Part shown: positions 1 to 7,761 of the stretch, piece after piece
Layout: every line of letters begins with the position of its first letter
Position numbering within the stretch: the first letter of the stretch is position 1
Origin: Paenibacillus farraposensis
GTDB taxonomy: Bacteria; Bacillota; Bacilli; Paenibacillales; Paenibacillaceae
Assembly: GCF_020736845.1 (NCBI RefSeq)
Contig: NZ_JAFFQR010000064.1
Span: 379,696-443,695, forward strand
Reading direction: 5' to 3'
DNA length: 64,000 nt
The notes under the pieces: model-generated
What the model saw: the letters and a program-made list of their open reading frames with translations, nothing else
Told to the model about the DNA's origin: nothing
Databases searched by the model: none
Program-made: the position numbers and the translations under genes

Positions 1-396
1 CTCCTGCCGGGCAGCTTTGAGTACCGCTTCCGCCGGGAGCTTGTCATTTCCCTTCACTTCAATATCCCATACAAGTGATGACATCAGAAGGAGAGCTATC
101 CAAAACAGAGCCAGTCCAGCCAGAAAAAATTTGCGTTTGGCAAGCCGGGCTGCGGTGAAGGGAAAACCTTGCCGCTTCAGAATATGCATTTTACAGCCTG
201 TCTTTCGCAAAAGCGGGCGCAGCAGAAAGACGTGCGGCAACAGAAGGTTCATTTCTGCATGTCTCGTACCCATCGGCCGCACGTCCCAAACGGGTATTTG
301 ATGCTCGGTGAGCAAATTGATGAAAGCCTCCACACTTTCGCCTCTGACGGCAAGCGTCACCGTGCCACGCAGCTTTGATAAAGCGGGATGTTTCAT
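1..396 (-). CDS. yqfD: Sporulation protein YqfD, N-terminal part (cut by window edge)
   Basis: The reading frame starts at ATG 394-396 and runs off the window at base 1, giving 132 N-terminal residues beginning MKHPALSKLRGTV. The start overlaps the yqfC stop as ATGA, and GGAGG lies just upstream inside yqfC, so the two genes are translationally coupled. Residues about 88-108 form a hydrophobic membrane segment (FLAGLALFWIALLL), followed by a VWDIEVKGN stretch like the extracytoplasmic repeat start of the family. YqfD proteins are mother-cell sporulation proteins; in B. subtilis yqfC-yqfD is a SigE-dependent pair. The assignment rests on sequence style plus the yqfC neighbour. The C-terminal two thirds are not in the window. 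Confidence 0.85.
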   Translation of the reverse strand, partial: MKHPALSKLRGTVTLAVRGESVEAFINLLTEHQIPVWDVRPMGTRHAEMNLLLPHVFLLRPLLRKTGCKMHILKRQGFPFTAARLAKRKFFLAGLALFWIALLLMSSLVWDIEVKGNDKLPAEAVLKAARQE

Positions 397-686
397 GAGC
401 CTTCCTCCGTTCCTTCCAATTGAATATGCGTAATCTGTCCTTCCACACTCACCTGGTCTGGCAAAATGGATGTAATGACCAGGTTATGCCCAGACACCCG
501 CAGCCTGCCTTGCGTAAGCGCAAGCACAAGCTGATCCGGTGTAAAATCCATAACCCCCCGGTGATTCTCCACATAAAGCTGGCGACTGCCGATGAGGGTT
601 AACCGCGGCAGGTCAAATAGAATGTCCTGCGGAAGCTCCAGCGTTTCACTGGCCCATTTTCGCAGTTTGCGGCTCATCCGGCTCAT
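393..686 (-). CDS. yqfC: Sporulation protein YqfC
   Basis: This 97-residue protein starts at ATG 684-686 with AAAGGAG 8-10 bases upstream; a second ATG three codons in is possible. It is a small soluble beta-rich protein (LPRLTLIGSRQLYVENH, GRLRVSGHNLVI) of the length and character of the YabP/YqfC family. That family is produced in the mother cell during sporulation, and YabP takes part in cortex formation; the precise YqfC role is not known. It is coupled to yqfD by a 4-base overlap. A hairpin-forming inverted repeat (709-751) lies directly upstream of its ribosome binding site. Confidence 0.85.
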   Translation of the reverse strand: MSRMSRKLRKWASETLELPQDILFDLPRLTLIGSRQLYVENHRGVMDFTPDQLVLALTQGRLRVSGHNLVITSILPDQVSVEGQITHIQLEGTEEGS

Positions 687-708
687 ACGGCGAAGTCTCC
701 TTTCCGGT

Positions 709-751
709 CATACCAACAACTGTTATCCAGCGGCTAATGGCTGTTGGTATG
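709..751 (-). promoter_or_regulatory. Perfect 10-bp inverted repeat just upstream of yqfC
   Basis: CATACCAACA at 709-718 is mirrored by TGTTGGTATG at 742-751 around a 23-base loop. In a yqfC transcript starting upstream it would form a hairpin ending about 8 bases before the AAAGGAG ribosome binding site. There is no T-run, so it does not look like a terminator. It may be an operator or an mRNA leader structure; no function is known. Confidence 0.45.
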
Positions 752-826
752 GCAGCTACGCTGCTTATTTTCATCCCCTGCTACTGTCATTTTCCACCAG
801 CGCCGCAGATATCTGTACTGTACATT

Positions 827-1027
827 TTATGATCCGGTCATCGCATTTATGAGGCAAAACTGACAAATCGCAGCAACCCTGGATTGCCTTATAAGAAGAC
901 AGACCTTGGCTCCAATTCCAAGCATGGTTAAATCAAACGCACTCAGTTCCCTCTTAAGTGCTTTTTCTCCCCGTATTGCAGCAACCAGCTGGTCAATCCT
1001 CTTTTTTCTGAACAGGCTATTTCTCAT
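827..1027 (-). pseudogene. Remnant of an amino-acid permease (APC family), N-terminal fragment only
   Basis: An ATG at 1025-1027 preceded by a G-rich stretch opens a 66-residue frame. Its first 40 residues (MRNSLFRKKRIDQLV..., then LKRELSAFDLTMLGIGA, bases about 907-1027) closely resemble the cytoplasmic N-terminus and start of TM1 in YfnA-like amino-acid permeases, which continue IIGTGIFVLTG. Here the similarity stops exactly after GIGA and the frame runs on with unrelated residues (KVCLLIRQSRVAAICQF) to a stop. The remaining roughly 420 residues of a permease are absent. It is therefore best read as a deletion remnant. Some expression as a short peptide cannot be excluded. Confidence 0.65.
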
Positions 1028-1160
1028 GCGTCCCATCCCCTAAATATTTAATTTTTGAGTATCTTGCAGCCGTGTCATATCACCTCGATTTAACGCATAT
1101 TTCATCTAAATTGGTGTAATTTTCCAGATAAACAGAGTGTAAACAAAGCATTTATGGTTA

Positions 1161-1197
1161 AAAAAAAGACCCATCACAGCCAACGCCGTAATGGATC
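1161..1197 (-). terminator. Terminator of the nfeD-floA-orf198 operon
   Basis: On the minus strand a 10-bp stem (GATCCATTAC with GTGATGGGTC, two G-U pairs, arms at 1168-1177 and 1188-1197) with a further inner GC pairing is followed by eight T residues. It lies 11 bases after the stop of the 1208-1804 gene, a standard Rho-independent terminator. Confidence 0.9.
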
Positions 1198-1207
1198 TCA
1201 CTATCGC

Positions 1208-1804
1208 TTAACGTCTTCCTTTACTCATATAACGTTTGGAACGCGGAGGGCCCAATATTTCGGCCCAAATCACACCTCTGCGAAGCTCATCTGCGTTAAG
1301 CGTTCTACGCTCTTGCGCGACTGGCTCCAGCCCATCTGCAATCTCCCCTGACTCCCTCTCTCTCGTTTTGGATATGCCATCAAGGCGGGATAGAACCATT
1401 CTTCGCTCTTCTTCCATGACACGAATCCGTTCTTCGAGAGTCAAGCCGCTATCCGGGGATTCCCGGTCCAATTGTGCTTGCATTTCTGTCCGATCGTTCA
1501 TTTCTTCTTCGATACGACGAGTTTTTATAACTCCCCGTTGCTCATTAGGCAATTGACGCTGCAATTCTCCGCCAGTATCCTGTCTGCTCGTCTGACTTTG
1601 CTCCTGTCTATGCTCCGCTGGGATAGGTCTGGTTAATGTCGAGGGCCTGCCGGAACTCTGACCACCGCCAAAGGTAGGCATTCCCTTGCCCGCAGGAGAT
1701 TTCCGCTCTGTGCCTTGCTTGCTTTTTCCCAGAAAGGATATGAGTGCAAAGCCTATCACGGCCAGGATATACAAATGCTCAAATATCCAGCTGATAAAAT
1801 TCAT
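1208..1804 (-). CDS. Membrane-anchored protein of unknown function, third gene of the floA operon
   Basis: A 198-residue protein with ATG at 1804 preceded by GGCGGTGAGCA. Residues about 4-26 (WIFEHLYILAVIGFALISFL) form one N-terminal membrane segment. The rest is predicted cytoplasmic or disordered: a Gly/Ser/Pro-rich part, then a highly charged helical stretch rich in Glu and Arg (about 90-160), and a C-terminal motif ADELRRGVIWAEILGPPRSKR that looks like the conserved end. It starts 46 bases after floA and ends at the operon terminator, so it is co-transcribed with nfeD and floA. I do not recognise a named family. A role in membrane microdomains is inferred only from position. Confidence 0.75.
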   Translation of the reverse strand: MNFISWIFEHLYILAVIGFALISFLGKSKQGTERKSPAGKGMPTFGGGQSSGRPSTLTRPIPAEHRQEQSQTSRQDTGGELQRQLPNEQRGVIKTRRIEEEMNDRTEMQAQLDRESPDSGLTLEERIRVMEEERRMVLSRLDGISKTRERESGEIADGLEPVAQERRTLNADELRRGVIWAEILGPPRSKRYMSKGRR

Positions 1805-1849
1805 TGCTCACCGCCTTGCTGCCGCAATTCATCGGCTATATCCCGCTAT

Positions 1850-2860
1850 TTAATCCCGGTTTTTGCTGTCATTCCCCGAGTTCTCATTTGGTTTGCCTAT
1901 GGAGCCGCGCATTTGCGTATCTGCTTCGATGTTTTTCAAATTCATATAGTCCATGACACCAAGCTGTCCACCGCGAAGCGCTTCAGCCATAGCCAGCGGC
2001 ACTTCGGATTCAGATTCTACGACACGCGCTCTCATTTCTACCACACGCGCTTTCATTTCCTGCTCCTGCGCCACAGCCATCGCACGCCGCTCTTCGGCTT
2101 TGGCCTGGGCAATACGTTTATCAGCTTCCGCCTGCTCGGTTTGCAGGAAGGCACCGATGTTTTTGCCTACATCGACATCCGCAATATCAATGGACAAAAT
2201 CTCAAACGCTGTACCGGCATCCAAGCCTTTGGACAATACGGTTCTCGAGATCGAATCCGGGTTCTCCAGTACGTCCTTATGCGAATCACTGGAACCGACG
2301 GTTGTAACAATCCCCTCACCGACCCGCGCAATAATCGTTTCTTCTCCTGCACCCCCGACAAGTCGATCAATATTGGCGCGTACCGTGACACGGGCCTTAA
2401 CTTTTACTTCGATACCATCCTTGGCGACTGCCGCCACAGTAGGTGTCTCAATAACACGCGGATTCACGCTCATTTGGACTGCTTGCAGAACATCCCGTCC
2501 CGCCAGGTCAATGGCAGCAGCACGTTCAAATTCAAGCGGAATATTCGCCCGCTGCGCAGCGATCAATGCGTTGATTACACGGTCTACATTACCACCCGCG
2601 AGAAAATGGCTTTCCAACTGATTAATATTCAAGCCCAGACCGGCTTTGGTCGCCTTAATAAGCGGATTCACAATTCGACTTGGTATAACGCGGCGCAAAC
2701 GCATCGCTACCAGTGTGATGATACCAATCCGCACCCCTGAAGCCAATGCCGAAATCCACAGCATCACTGGGAAAAAACTGAAAAACACACTTAATACAAT
2801 AACCACTACCACGGCAATCAGCAAAACACTGACAATACCCGATTCGAACACTCGCATCAT
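1850..2860 (-). CDS. floA: Flotillin-like protein FloA
   Basis: A 336-residue protein. Two closely spaced hydrophobic stretches near the N-terminus ([29 protein letters not shown]) form the membrane hairpin. Then comes the PHB/SPFH-like core ([38 protein letters not shown]) and an Ala/Glu/Arg-rich coiled coil ([23 protein letters not shown]). These match FloA (YqfA), a scaffold of functional membrane microdomains that acts with NfeD. It follows nfeD by 35 bases in the same operon, and is expected to respond to the ECF-type promoter at 4332-4358, as yqeZ-floA does with SigW in B. subtilis. Length and start agree with the family. Confidence 0.97.
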   Translation of the reverse strand: MMRVFESGIVSVLLIAVVVVIVLSVFFSFFPVMLWISALASGVRIGIITLVAMRLRRVIPSRIVNPLIKATKAGLGLNINQLESHFLAGGNVDRVINALIAAQRANIPLEFERAAAIDLAGRDVLQAVQMSVNPRVIETPTVAAVAKDGIEVKVKARVTVRANIDRLVGGAGEETIIARVGEGIVTTVGSSDSHKDVLENPDSISRTVLSKGLDAGTAFEILSIDIADVDVGKNIGAFLQTEQAEADKRIAQAKAEERRAMAVAQEQEMKARVVEMRARVVESESEVPLAMAEALRGGQLGVMDYMNLKNIEADTQMRGSIGKPNENSGNDSKNRD

Positions 2861-2895
2861 CCTCCATCATTCTAATCCTTCGTTTATTGGCGTGT

Positions 2896-4260
2896 TTAGA
2901 CGCTCGTGTCCGCCTTGACTACAATTCGCCCGCCTTCTACTTTGGATACAATTATCGGTGTCTCTGTGGCAATAAACTCGCCATTCGTTACAACATCGAC
3001 ACGCTCATCCGCAATAAGAACCGTGCCGGCCGGACGAAGTGGTGTCAGACTCACGCCCCTCTGTCCTAATAATCCTTCCCGATTCACAACCGAGGAAAAG
3101 CCCTGGTCTGCCGTTAAGCTATCTCTAAGTATAAAACGGTTCCATATCCCCCGATCCTTGAATACAATCGCGATAATGGTCACTACAGCAACTGCAGCTA
3201 CAAAAGCAATTCCCAAAGATATAAATGCATGCTGCATGTCATACGCAGCGCGAACCACACCGGTGACCAAGCTAACAGAACCCAACATCCCCAGAATGCC
3301 AAAGCTTGGGATAAACATTTCCAGGATAAGCAAGGCCAGACCGATGATAAACAACAGCCAGGTCTCTGAGCCTGCAAAACCAGCGATATAATTCCCCAAA
3401 AAATACAGACCGAACCCGAGCATGCCCAAAATTCCCGGTACGCCAAAACCAGGTACGAGCACTTCTATAACGACACCTGCGATACCGATAAATAAAAGCA
3501 ATGTCTGCACAATCGGATGAGTTAGTATTTCAGCAGCCTTTTCAGCCGCTGTTTGTTCTACATGAAGTACATCATCCGTGCTGTAGCCCATCCATTGGAT
3601 CGCCTCTTGCTCTGAAGAAGCGATGTGATCTGCATAACCCAGCTTAAGCGCTTCCTCGCTGGTTAAAGAAATGATCTGGCCTTGTTCCTTTTTAAAATTC
3701 AGCTCTGGAATAGCTACGTTCATTTGGGGGTCTACCATCCCCTTCGCAATATCCGGGTTACGTCCGCCAGATTCTGCGGCAGCCATGCTGCTCTTCCACC
3801 AGGCTATCGTTTTTGCATCCGTAATAGCCTTCCCTTTACCGTCGACCAACGCTGCTGCTCCGACAATACTTCCCGGCTTCATCACGATCTTATTAGCGCT
3901 CAGTGCAATATAGCTGCCCGCCGAAGCCGCCTCGCCCCTGATATAGGCTACGGTCGGGATGGGACTGTTTTTAATCAGTCTACCCAGCTTCTCCGCTGTA
4001 TCTACCCGTCCGCCGGGCGTGTTAATATCCAGCAAGATCAGACCCGCTTGGGACTCTGCTGCTTCTGCAAATCCACGTTCCATAAAACTGCCCAGACCTT
4101 GTTCAATTTCCTGATCCACGGGTATAACGTACACGGCTCCGCCTTTGGCTGCGGCCGCCGCTGATCCGGAACAAAATAAGGGCAGTAGTATAACGGATAT
4201 CATCATCGATAACGTTAAGAAGATCATTTTGCGGCTGGAGTGATGATGTTCTCTGTGCAT
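2896..4260 (-). CDS. nfeD: Long-form NfeD membrane serine protease homologue (YqeZ)
   Basis: With ATG 4258-4260, preceded by AAGGGGGGAGA, the product has 454 residues; a GTG eight codons upstream is in frame but lacks a ribosome binding site. The order is: signal-type N-terminal segment (LTLSMMISVILLPLFCSGSAA), ClpP/crotonase-like serine protease domain (DINTPGGRVDTAEKL, GEAASAGSYIALSAN; the Ser in AASAGS is the probable nucleophile), four or five membrane segments (about 270-375), and a C-terminal OB-fold NfeD domain (GLLGQRGVSLTPLRPAGTVLI, VVTNGEF). This is the long NfeD1b form that pairs with flotillin. It is the first gene of the operon and has a SigW-like promoter about 70 bases upstream. 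Confidence 0.95.
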   Translation of the reverse strand: MHREHHHSSRKMIFLTLSMMISVILLPLFCSGSAAAAAKGGAVYVIPVDQEIEQGLGSFMERGFAEAAESQAGLILLDINTPGGRVDTAEKLGRLIKNSPIPTVAYIRGEAASAGSYIALSANKIVMKPGSIVGAAALVDGKGKAITDAKTIAWWKSSMAAAESGGRNPDIAKGMVDPQMNVAIPELNFKKEQGQIISLTSEEALKLGYADHIASSEQEAIQWMGYSTDDVLHVEQTAAEKAAEILTHPIVQTLLLFIGIAGVVIEVLVPGFGVPGILGMLGFGLYFLGNYIAGFAGSETWLLFIIGLALLILEMFIPSFGILGMLGSVSLVTGVVRAAYDMQHAFISLGIAFVAAVAVVTIIAIVFKDRGIWNRFILRDSLTADQGFSSVVNREGLLGQRGVSLTPLRPAGTVLIADERVDVVTNGEFIATETPIIVSKVEGGRIVVKADTSV

Positions 4261-4331
4261 TTCTCTCCCCCCTTTCGGTCTCACCTATTACAGCATAACA
4301 AACTTTGTTAGGTACACGATACAACATTTTT

Positions 4332-4358
4332 TACGCTCCCAACAGGCATCACGTTTCA
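4332..4358 (-). promoter_or_regulatory. ECF sigma (SigW-like) promoter of nfeD-floA
   Basis: On the minus strand TGAAAC (4353-4358) is separated by 17 bases from CGTA (4332-4335), matching the SigW consensus TGAAAC-N16/17-CGTA exactly at both elements. It sits about 70 bases upstream of the nfeD start. In B. subtilis yqeZ-floA is SigW-controlled, so position and sequence agree. No competing SigA promoter of similar quality was seen in this gap. Confidence 0.85.
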
Positions 4359-4444
4359 TGTAATTATAAGATTGCACCTTCAAAAAGGAGCTTTTCACAA
4401 CACACTAGATATATGTAGACCCATCTATGGTAAACACGGCAGAT

Positions 4445-4480
4445 ATAGAAATAAACACCCTCTGTTCACAGAGGGTGTTT
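4445..4480 (-). terminator. Terminator of rpsU-yqeY
   Basis: A perfect 12-bp stem (AAACACCCTCTG with its complement, arms 4453-4464 and 4469-4480) with loop TGAA is followed on the minus strand by TTTATTTCTAT. It lies 23 bases after the yqeY stop and separates yqeY from the ECF promoter of nfeD. Confidence 0.9.
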
Positions 4481-4503
4481 GCGTTTTCCTGTTTGTTGCA
4501 GGT

Positions 4504-4947
4504 TTATTGCAGAAATTGCTGAACCGCTTGGTTCACGAGTTTACCGTCAGCGCGACCTTTTACCTTAGGCATCAAGGCCGACATCACTTTCCCCATCTCG
4601 GCTTTCGAAGAAGCACCGGTTTCCTGGATGGTCTGCTGTACAATAACTTTAATTTCTTCTTCTGAAAGTTGTTCAGGAAGGTACTGAGCGATGATCTCTA
4701 TTTCTGCTTTAGTGTTTGCCGCAAGTTCATCGCGACTGGCTTTTTCAAATTCATGGAGGGCATCTTTTCGCTGTTTGATCTCACGACTCAGAATATCAAG
4801 CACTTCGTTGTCGTCCAAGTCTCGTTTCAAATCTATTTCAAGATTTTTAATCGTAGAACGAACCATTCGAATCGTGGAGAGTTTGAACTTGTCCTTACTC
4901 TTCATAGCTTGCTTCATATCTTCGTTTAATCGTTCGCTCAAATTCAT
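4504..4947 (-). CDS. yqeY: GatB/YqeY family protein
   Basis: A 147-residue protein starting MNLSERLNEDMKQAMKSKDK, with AGGAGGAGC upstream. It has the YqeY helical region (LSTIRMVRSTIKNLEIDLKRDLDDNEVLDILSREIKQRKDA) and the C-terminal domain shared with GatB (QYLPEQLSEEEI, MGKVMSALMPKVKGRADGKLVNQAV). The family is often annotated as a tRNA amidotransferase-related protein, but its own biochemical role is not settled. It follows rpsU by 16 bases, the same pairing as in B. subtilis, and ends at a strong terminator. Confidence 0.95.
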   Translation of the reverse strand: MNLSERLNEDMKQAMKSKDKFKLSTIRMVRSTIKNLEIDLKRDLDDNEVLDILSREIKQRKDALHEFEKASRDELAANTKAEIEIIAQYLPEQLSEEEIKVIVQQTIQETGASSKAEMGKVMSALMPKVKGRADGKLVNQAVQQFLQ

Positions 4948-4963
4948 GGTTGCTCAGCTCCTC

Positions 4964-5137
4964 CTAGAACTTTCTCTTACGAGCAGCCTCGGACTTTTTC
5001 TTGCGCTTTACGCTTGGCTTTTCATAATGCTTGCGTTTCTTCACCTCAGCCAATACGCCATCCTTAGCAATGGAACGTTTAAAGCGACGAAGTGCAGCAT
5101 CAATTGTCTCGTTTTTGCGAACTTTAGTTTCAGACAC
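4964..5137 (-). CDS. rpsU: 30S ribosomal protein S21
   Basis: The product is 57 residues from a GTG start (5135-5137): (M)[18 protein letters not shown]..., ending [12 protein letters not shown]. The start is decided by GGAGGGAGGG seven bases upstream; a longer in-frame ATG at 5191 would add 18 residues not found in S21 and would lie in the leader. The basic, Lys/Arg-rich C-terminal helix is typical of S21, a small 30S subunit protein that contacts the 16S rRNA near the anti-Shine-Dalgarno end. It heads the rpsU-yqeY unit behind a near-consensus SigA promoter. Confidence 0.97.
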   Translation of the reverse strand: MSETKVRKNETIDAALRRFKRSIAKDGVLAEVKKRKHYEKPSVKRKKKSEAARKRKF

Positions 5138-5196
5138 CAGTTTTCCCTCCCTCCGACCAGACCGTCCAAAAACAACAACACGGTTCATCAAACTTT

Positions 5197-5226
5197 ATTA
5201 TAGGTGAAATGGAAACCGGGTGTCAA
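5197..5226 (-). promoter_or_regulatory. SigA promoter of rpsU-yqeY
   Basis: On the minus strand TTGACA (5221-5226) and TATAAT (5197-5202) are both exact consensus hexamers separated by 18 bases. The start point would lie about 50 bases upstream of the rpsU GTG, leaving a short leader with the strong GGAGGGAGGG site. Confidence 0.92.
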
Positions 5227-5273
5227 CCTATACGCAATAAATGAATAGTTAAAAGAACCTTTTTCTGCTATTT

Positions 5274-5633
5274 TTACGCATGTGAATCCGAAATACTTGT
5301 CAAGGCCCCTAATTTGGCGCCGCCCAGCAAGTGATAATGCAGATGCCCGACCGCTTGCCCGCTATCCGGACCGCAGTTGTTAATTAACCGATAACCGGAC
5401 TCAGCGATTCCCAGCTTTTTGGCCACCTCAATTGCAACACGATGAATCTCTGCGATGAGCGGAAGGTCCTCCTCCGTCACAGCATTCATTGAAGGAATAT
5501 ATTTTTTGGGGATAATGAGCACATGTACTGGTGCCGCGGGCTGAATGTCATGAAATGCAAGCACATTGTCCGTTTCAAATACCTTCTTGCTAGGGATGGT
5601 TCCATCCACAATTTTCAAAAACAGATCGTCCAT
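5274..5633 (-). CDS. HIT-family (HinT-like) nucleotide hydrolase
   Basis: A 119-residue protein, ATG at 5633 with AAAGGAG upstream. The histidine triad is seen as GHLHYHLL (His97, His99, His101), with the conserved FHDIQPAAPVHVLIIPK stretch at 27-43 and INNCGPDSGQAVGH before the triad. HinT-type proteins hydrolyse nucleoside phosphoramidates such as AMP-lysine. Cysteine 87 lies in a position common in bacterial HinT. It stands alone between rpsU and a MocR gene, transcribed leftwards; no clear promoter or terminator was recognised around it. Confidence 0.93.
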   Translation of the reverse strand: MDDLFLKIVDGTIPSKKVFETDNVLAFHDIQPAAPVHVLIIPKKYIPSMNAVTEEDLPLIAEIHRVAIEVAKKLGIAESGYRLINNCGPDSGQAVGHLHYHLLGGAKLGALTSISDSHA

Positions 5634-5790
5634 TTAAAATTCTCCTTTGGCAATGAGCCGATCATAAGCAATGAAATAAAATTGCTCTCGGCATTCAAAG
5701 TTATGTATGTCCTGATAAACCATTAGAAGCATATACCCCCATGGCGTGTTGTACCTATGTTTCTATATGTATCATAACGGAAAAAGGGGC

Positions 5791-7134
5791 TTAATACCAG
5801 TTCCCCTTTCTCACTTCCTCTATGATGGTTTTAACCCCCTCGTCAATTTGTCCGGGCTGTGCACGTGAGATACTGATGCGTAAAAACTTTTCCAGTTCCC
5901 TGTAGCCCTTTAAATAAAAGCCTTTGCCGGATACAACCTGAACCCTCCTCTCGGAAAGACGCTGTACCAGACGCTCCAGGTTCACGGTTCGAGGCAGCTT
6001 GAACTGCACATAAACTCCTGATGTTACCACCGAGACCTCAATGATCCCGGTCTGATTATATCGTTCTGCCGCCTGATTGAGCATGTGGATGCGCTCGGAA
6101 TACAGGTTGCATATGGTATGCTTGTGGCGCTCATACATTCCGTTTTTAATATAAATATCAAGCGCAGCCTGAGATAAAATGGAAGTGTCAACGTACCTTT
6201 TATATGCATTAAACGTCTTCAATAGAACTTCCGGCAACACTGCAACCCCTAGACGCAAGCCCGGGAAAATGATTTTCGAGAAGCTTTTCAAATAAATAAC
6301 ATGCTCCGTCTGATCATATGCGTATATGGGATCAAAGCTATGATCAACCCCCAAATCAGCCATATAATCATCTTCTACGACGTATACATCGTATTTGGCA
6401 GCCAAGGCAGCTATAGCCTTTCGATTCTCCGTGCTGTAAGAGCTTCCCAATGGATTATGATATCTTGACATCGTATAAAAAAACTTGATGCTTGCGTTTT
6501 TAAATTGATTCTCCAATTCCTGCAAATCAATACCTGCCGCTGTTCGGGCAATGGTACAGACAGGTATGTTCGCTTCCTCCAAAAAACGCAAATAAATATC
6601 GTAGCTTGGCTGCTCGACTAAAACCTTTTCTTTGCCGTTGGGAAACGGCATCTTGGCCAATAATTCCAACGCCTGCTGAACACCGGAAGTAACGATAATC
6701 CGTTTCATTTCTGCAAACACCTGATTGTCAGCCAAATGGGAAACCAATGTATGTCGCAGTGTCTCCAATCCTTGTGAATCCCCGTAAGTGAACAAATCAT
6801 ATTTGTAGGTATCTATAGCCTGATTCAGACAATGCTGAAAATCCAGGTACGGAAATACGTTCAGATCTGGAGATGCAGAAGTAAAATCAACGCTTTCTTC
6901 AACATGGCTGTGGTGTAAATCGCCGGAATTCTCGACTACATAGTATCCGCTTTGCGGTATGGAATAGATAGCGTGCTTCCTCTCCAGTTCGGCATATGCG
7001 CGCAAAACCGTGCTTTTGCTGCATCCGTACAACTCCGCAGCATCACGAATGGAAGGCAGTCTGTGACCCGATCTGTATTGGCCCTTACGAATTTTATGCT
7101 CTATCTCTAATAAAATTGAAACATATTTTTTCAC
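5791..7134 (-). CDS. MocR-type transcriptional regulator (GntR HTH fused to aminotransferase domain)
   Basis: A 447-residue protein from GTG 7132-7134, chosen because AGGGGGATC lies correctly before it. Residues 1-70 form a GntR winged helix-turn-helix (GQYRSGHRLPSIRDAAELYGCSKSTVLRAYAELE). Residues about 100-440 are a fold-type I PLP aminotransferase domain with SSYSTEN, VVEDDYMADLGVD and the PLP-binding lysine in KSFSKIIFPGLRLG. MocR proteins usually sense PLP or an amino-acid-like effector and regulate an adjacent gene. No obvious target (pdxST, gabT) is next to it here, so the regulon is unknown. A palindrome at 7169-7187 may be its autoregulatory site. Confidence 0.92.
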   Translation of the reverse strand: MKKYVSILLEIEHKIRKGQYRSGHRLPSIRDAAELYGCSKSTVLRAYAELERKHAIYSIPQSGYYVVENSGDLHHSHVEESVDFTSASPDLNVFPYLDFQHCLNQAIDTYKYDLFTYGDSQGLETLRHTLVSHLADNQVFAEMKRIIVTSGVQQALELLAKMPFPNGKEKVLVEQPSYDIYLRFLEEANIPVCTIARTAAGIDLQELENQFKNASIKFFYTMSRYHNPLGSSYSTENRKAIAALAAKYDVYVVEDDYMADLGVDHSFDPIYAYDQTEHVIYLKSFSKIIFPGLRLGVAVLPEVLLKTFNAYKRYVDTSILSQAALDIYIKNGMYERHKHTICNLYSERIHMLNQAAERYNQTGIIEVSVVTSGVYVQFKLPRTVNLERLVQRLSERRVQVVSGKGFYLKGYRELEKFLRISISRAQPGQIDEGVKTIIEEVRKGNWY

Positions 7135-7168
7135 ATGATCCCCCTGCCTGTTCTATACAGCCTCACTA

Positions 7169-7187
7169 CATGCTTGATGTTAGCATG
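7169..7187 (-). promoter_or_regulatory. Candidate operator upstream of the mocR gene
   Basis: CATGCT (7169-7174) and AGCATG (7182-7187) form a perfect inverted repeat with a 7-base spacer, just downstream of a TATACT -10-like hexamer (minus strand, about 7194-7199). The position over the probable start point would suit autorepression. There is no direct evidence that the MocR protein binds it. Confidence 0.3.
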
Positions 7188-7243
7188 CTTTAAGTATAAA
7201 CAGGATATCCTCTTCCATAAAGCTGTGCTCATAAGCGATCCAG

Positions 7244-7281
7244 AAAAAAGACTGCTTCTTCCATGAGGAGGAAACAGCCTT
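7244..7281 (-). terminator. Terminator of the 7360-7731 gene
   Basis: A 15-bp stem with one mismatch and two G-U pairs (arms 7248-7262 and 7267-7281, loop TCAT) is followed on the minus strand by TTTTTT. It lies about 80 bases after the stop at 7360 and insulates the mocR gene from it. Confidence 0.88.
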
Positions 7282-7359
7282 GCTTATGTGATGATATATG
7301 GTCAGAACGGAGGAGGGGGATGCAGAAAATATGAACTATTTTCGGGAATTCCCAATAAC

Positions 7360-7731
7360 TTAGTAATAAGGCAGCAGGCTAATCGCTGCCAATGCAGCAA
7401 GTGGCAGGATCAAACGATTAAAGCGACGGCGTCCGTACGGGAAAGGATATCCAAAAGCGGGAAAAGGCGCATACGGAAAGAAGGGCACAAAAGCGCGAGA
7501 TCCGCAGCCACAACTCTTGGGAGGATAAGGGAGATTAACATTCTCCATCTCACTTCCACCACCTATGGGAACGGCTAAATACAGTTTTTCATCATCCACA
7601 TGTTCCACGATTCCGTCATACATGGTTCCATCCTTAACCCATACGCCTACATAACGATGCATATGCTTTAGACATTGTGATTTGATATCCGTTTTTTCCG
7701 GTGCCATAACAGGCATCATGTGGTTTTCCAT
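7360..7731 (-). CDS. Small protein with Lsm-like core and coat-like C-terminus, function unknown
   Basis: A 123-residue protein, ATG at 7731 with AGGAGG eight bases upstream. Residues about 22-58 (CLKHMHRYVGVWVKDGTMYDGIVEHVDDEKLYLAVPIGG) have the glycine and hydrophobic spacing of an Lsm/SH3-like small barrel. The C-terminal half is Pro/Phe/Tyr/Gly/Arg-rich (FFPYAPFPAFGYPFPYGRRRF), ending in a hydrophobic tail (LILPLAALAAISLLPYY). That composition resembles spore coat or outer-layer proteins, and a mother-cell-like -10 motif lies upstream. I do not recognise a named family, and the spore link is inference. It lies downstream of the sbcC terminator as its own transcription unit. Confidence 0.75.
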   Translation of the reverse strand: MENHMMPVMAPEKTDIKSQCLKHMHRYVGVWVKDGTMYDGIVEHVDDEKLYLAVPIGGGSEMENVNLPYPPKSCGCGSRAFVPFFPYAPFPAFGYPFPYGRRRFNRLILPLAALAAISLLPYY

Positions 7732-7761
7732 AGTTGTTTTCCTCCTAGGCTTTTGCAGGTA

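Noticed and set aside
1715..2740. Plus-strand frame of 341 codons opposite floA
   Set aside because: Complete antisense overlap with a well-conserved gene, and no recognisable protein features.
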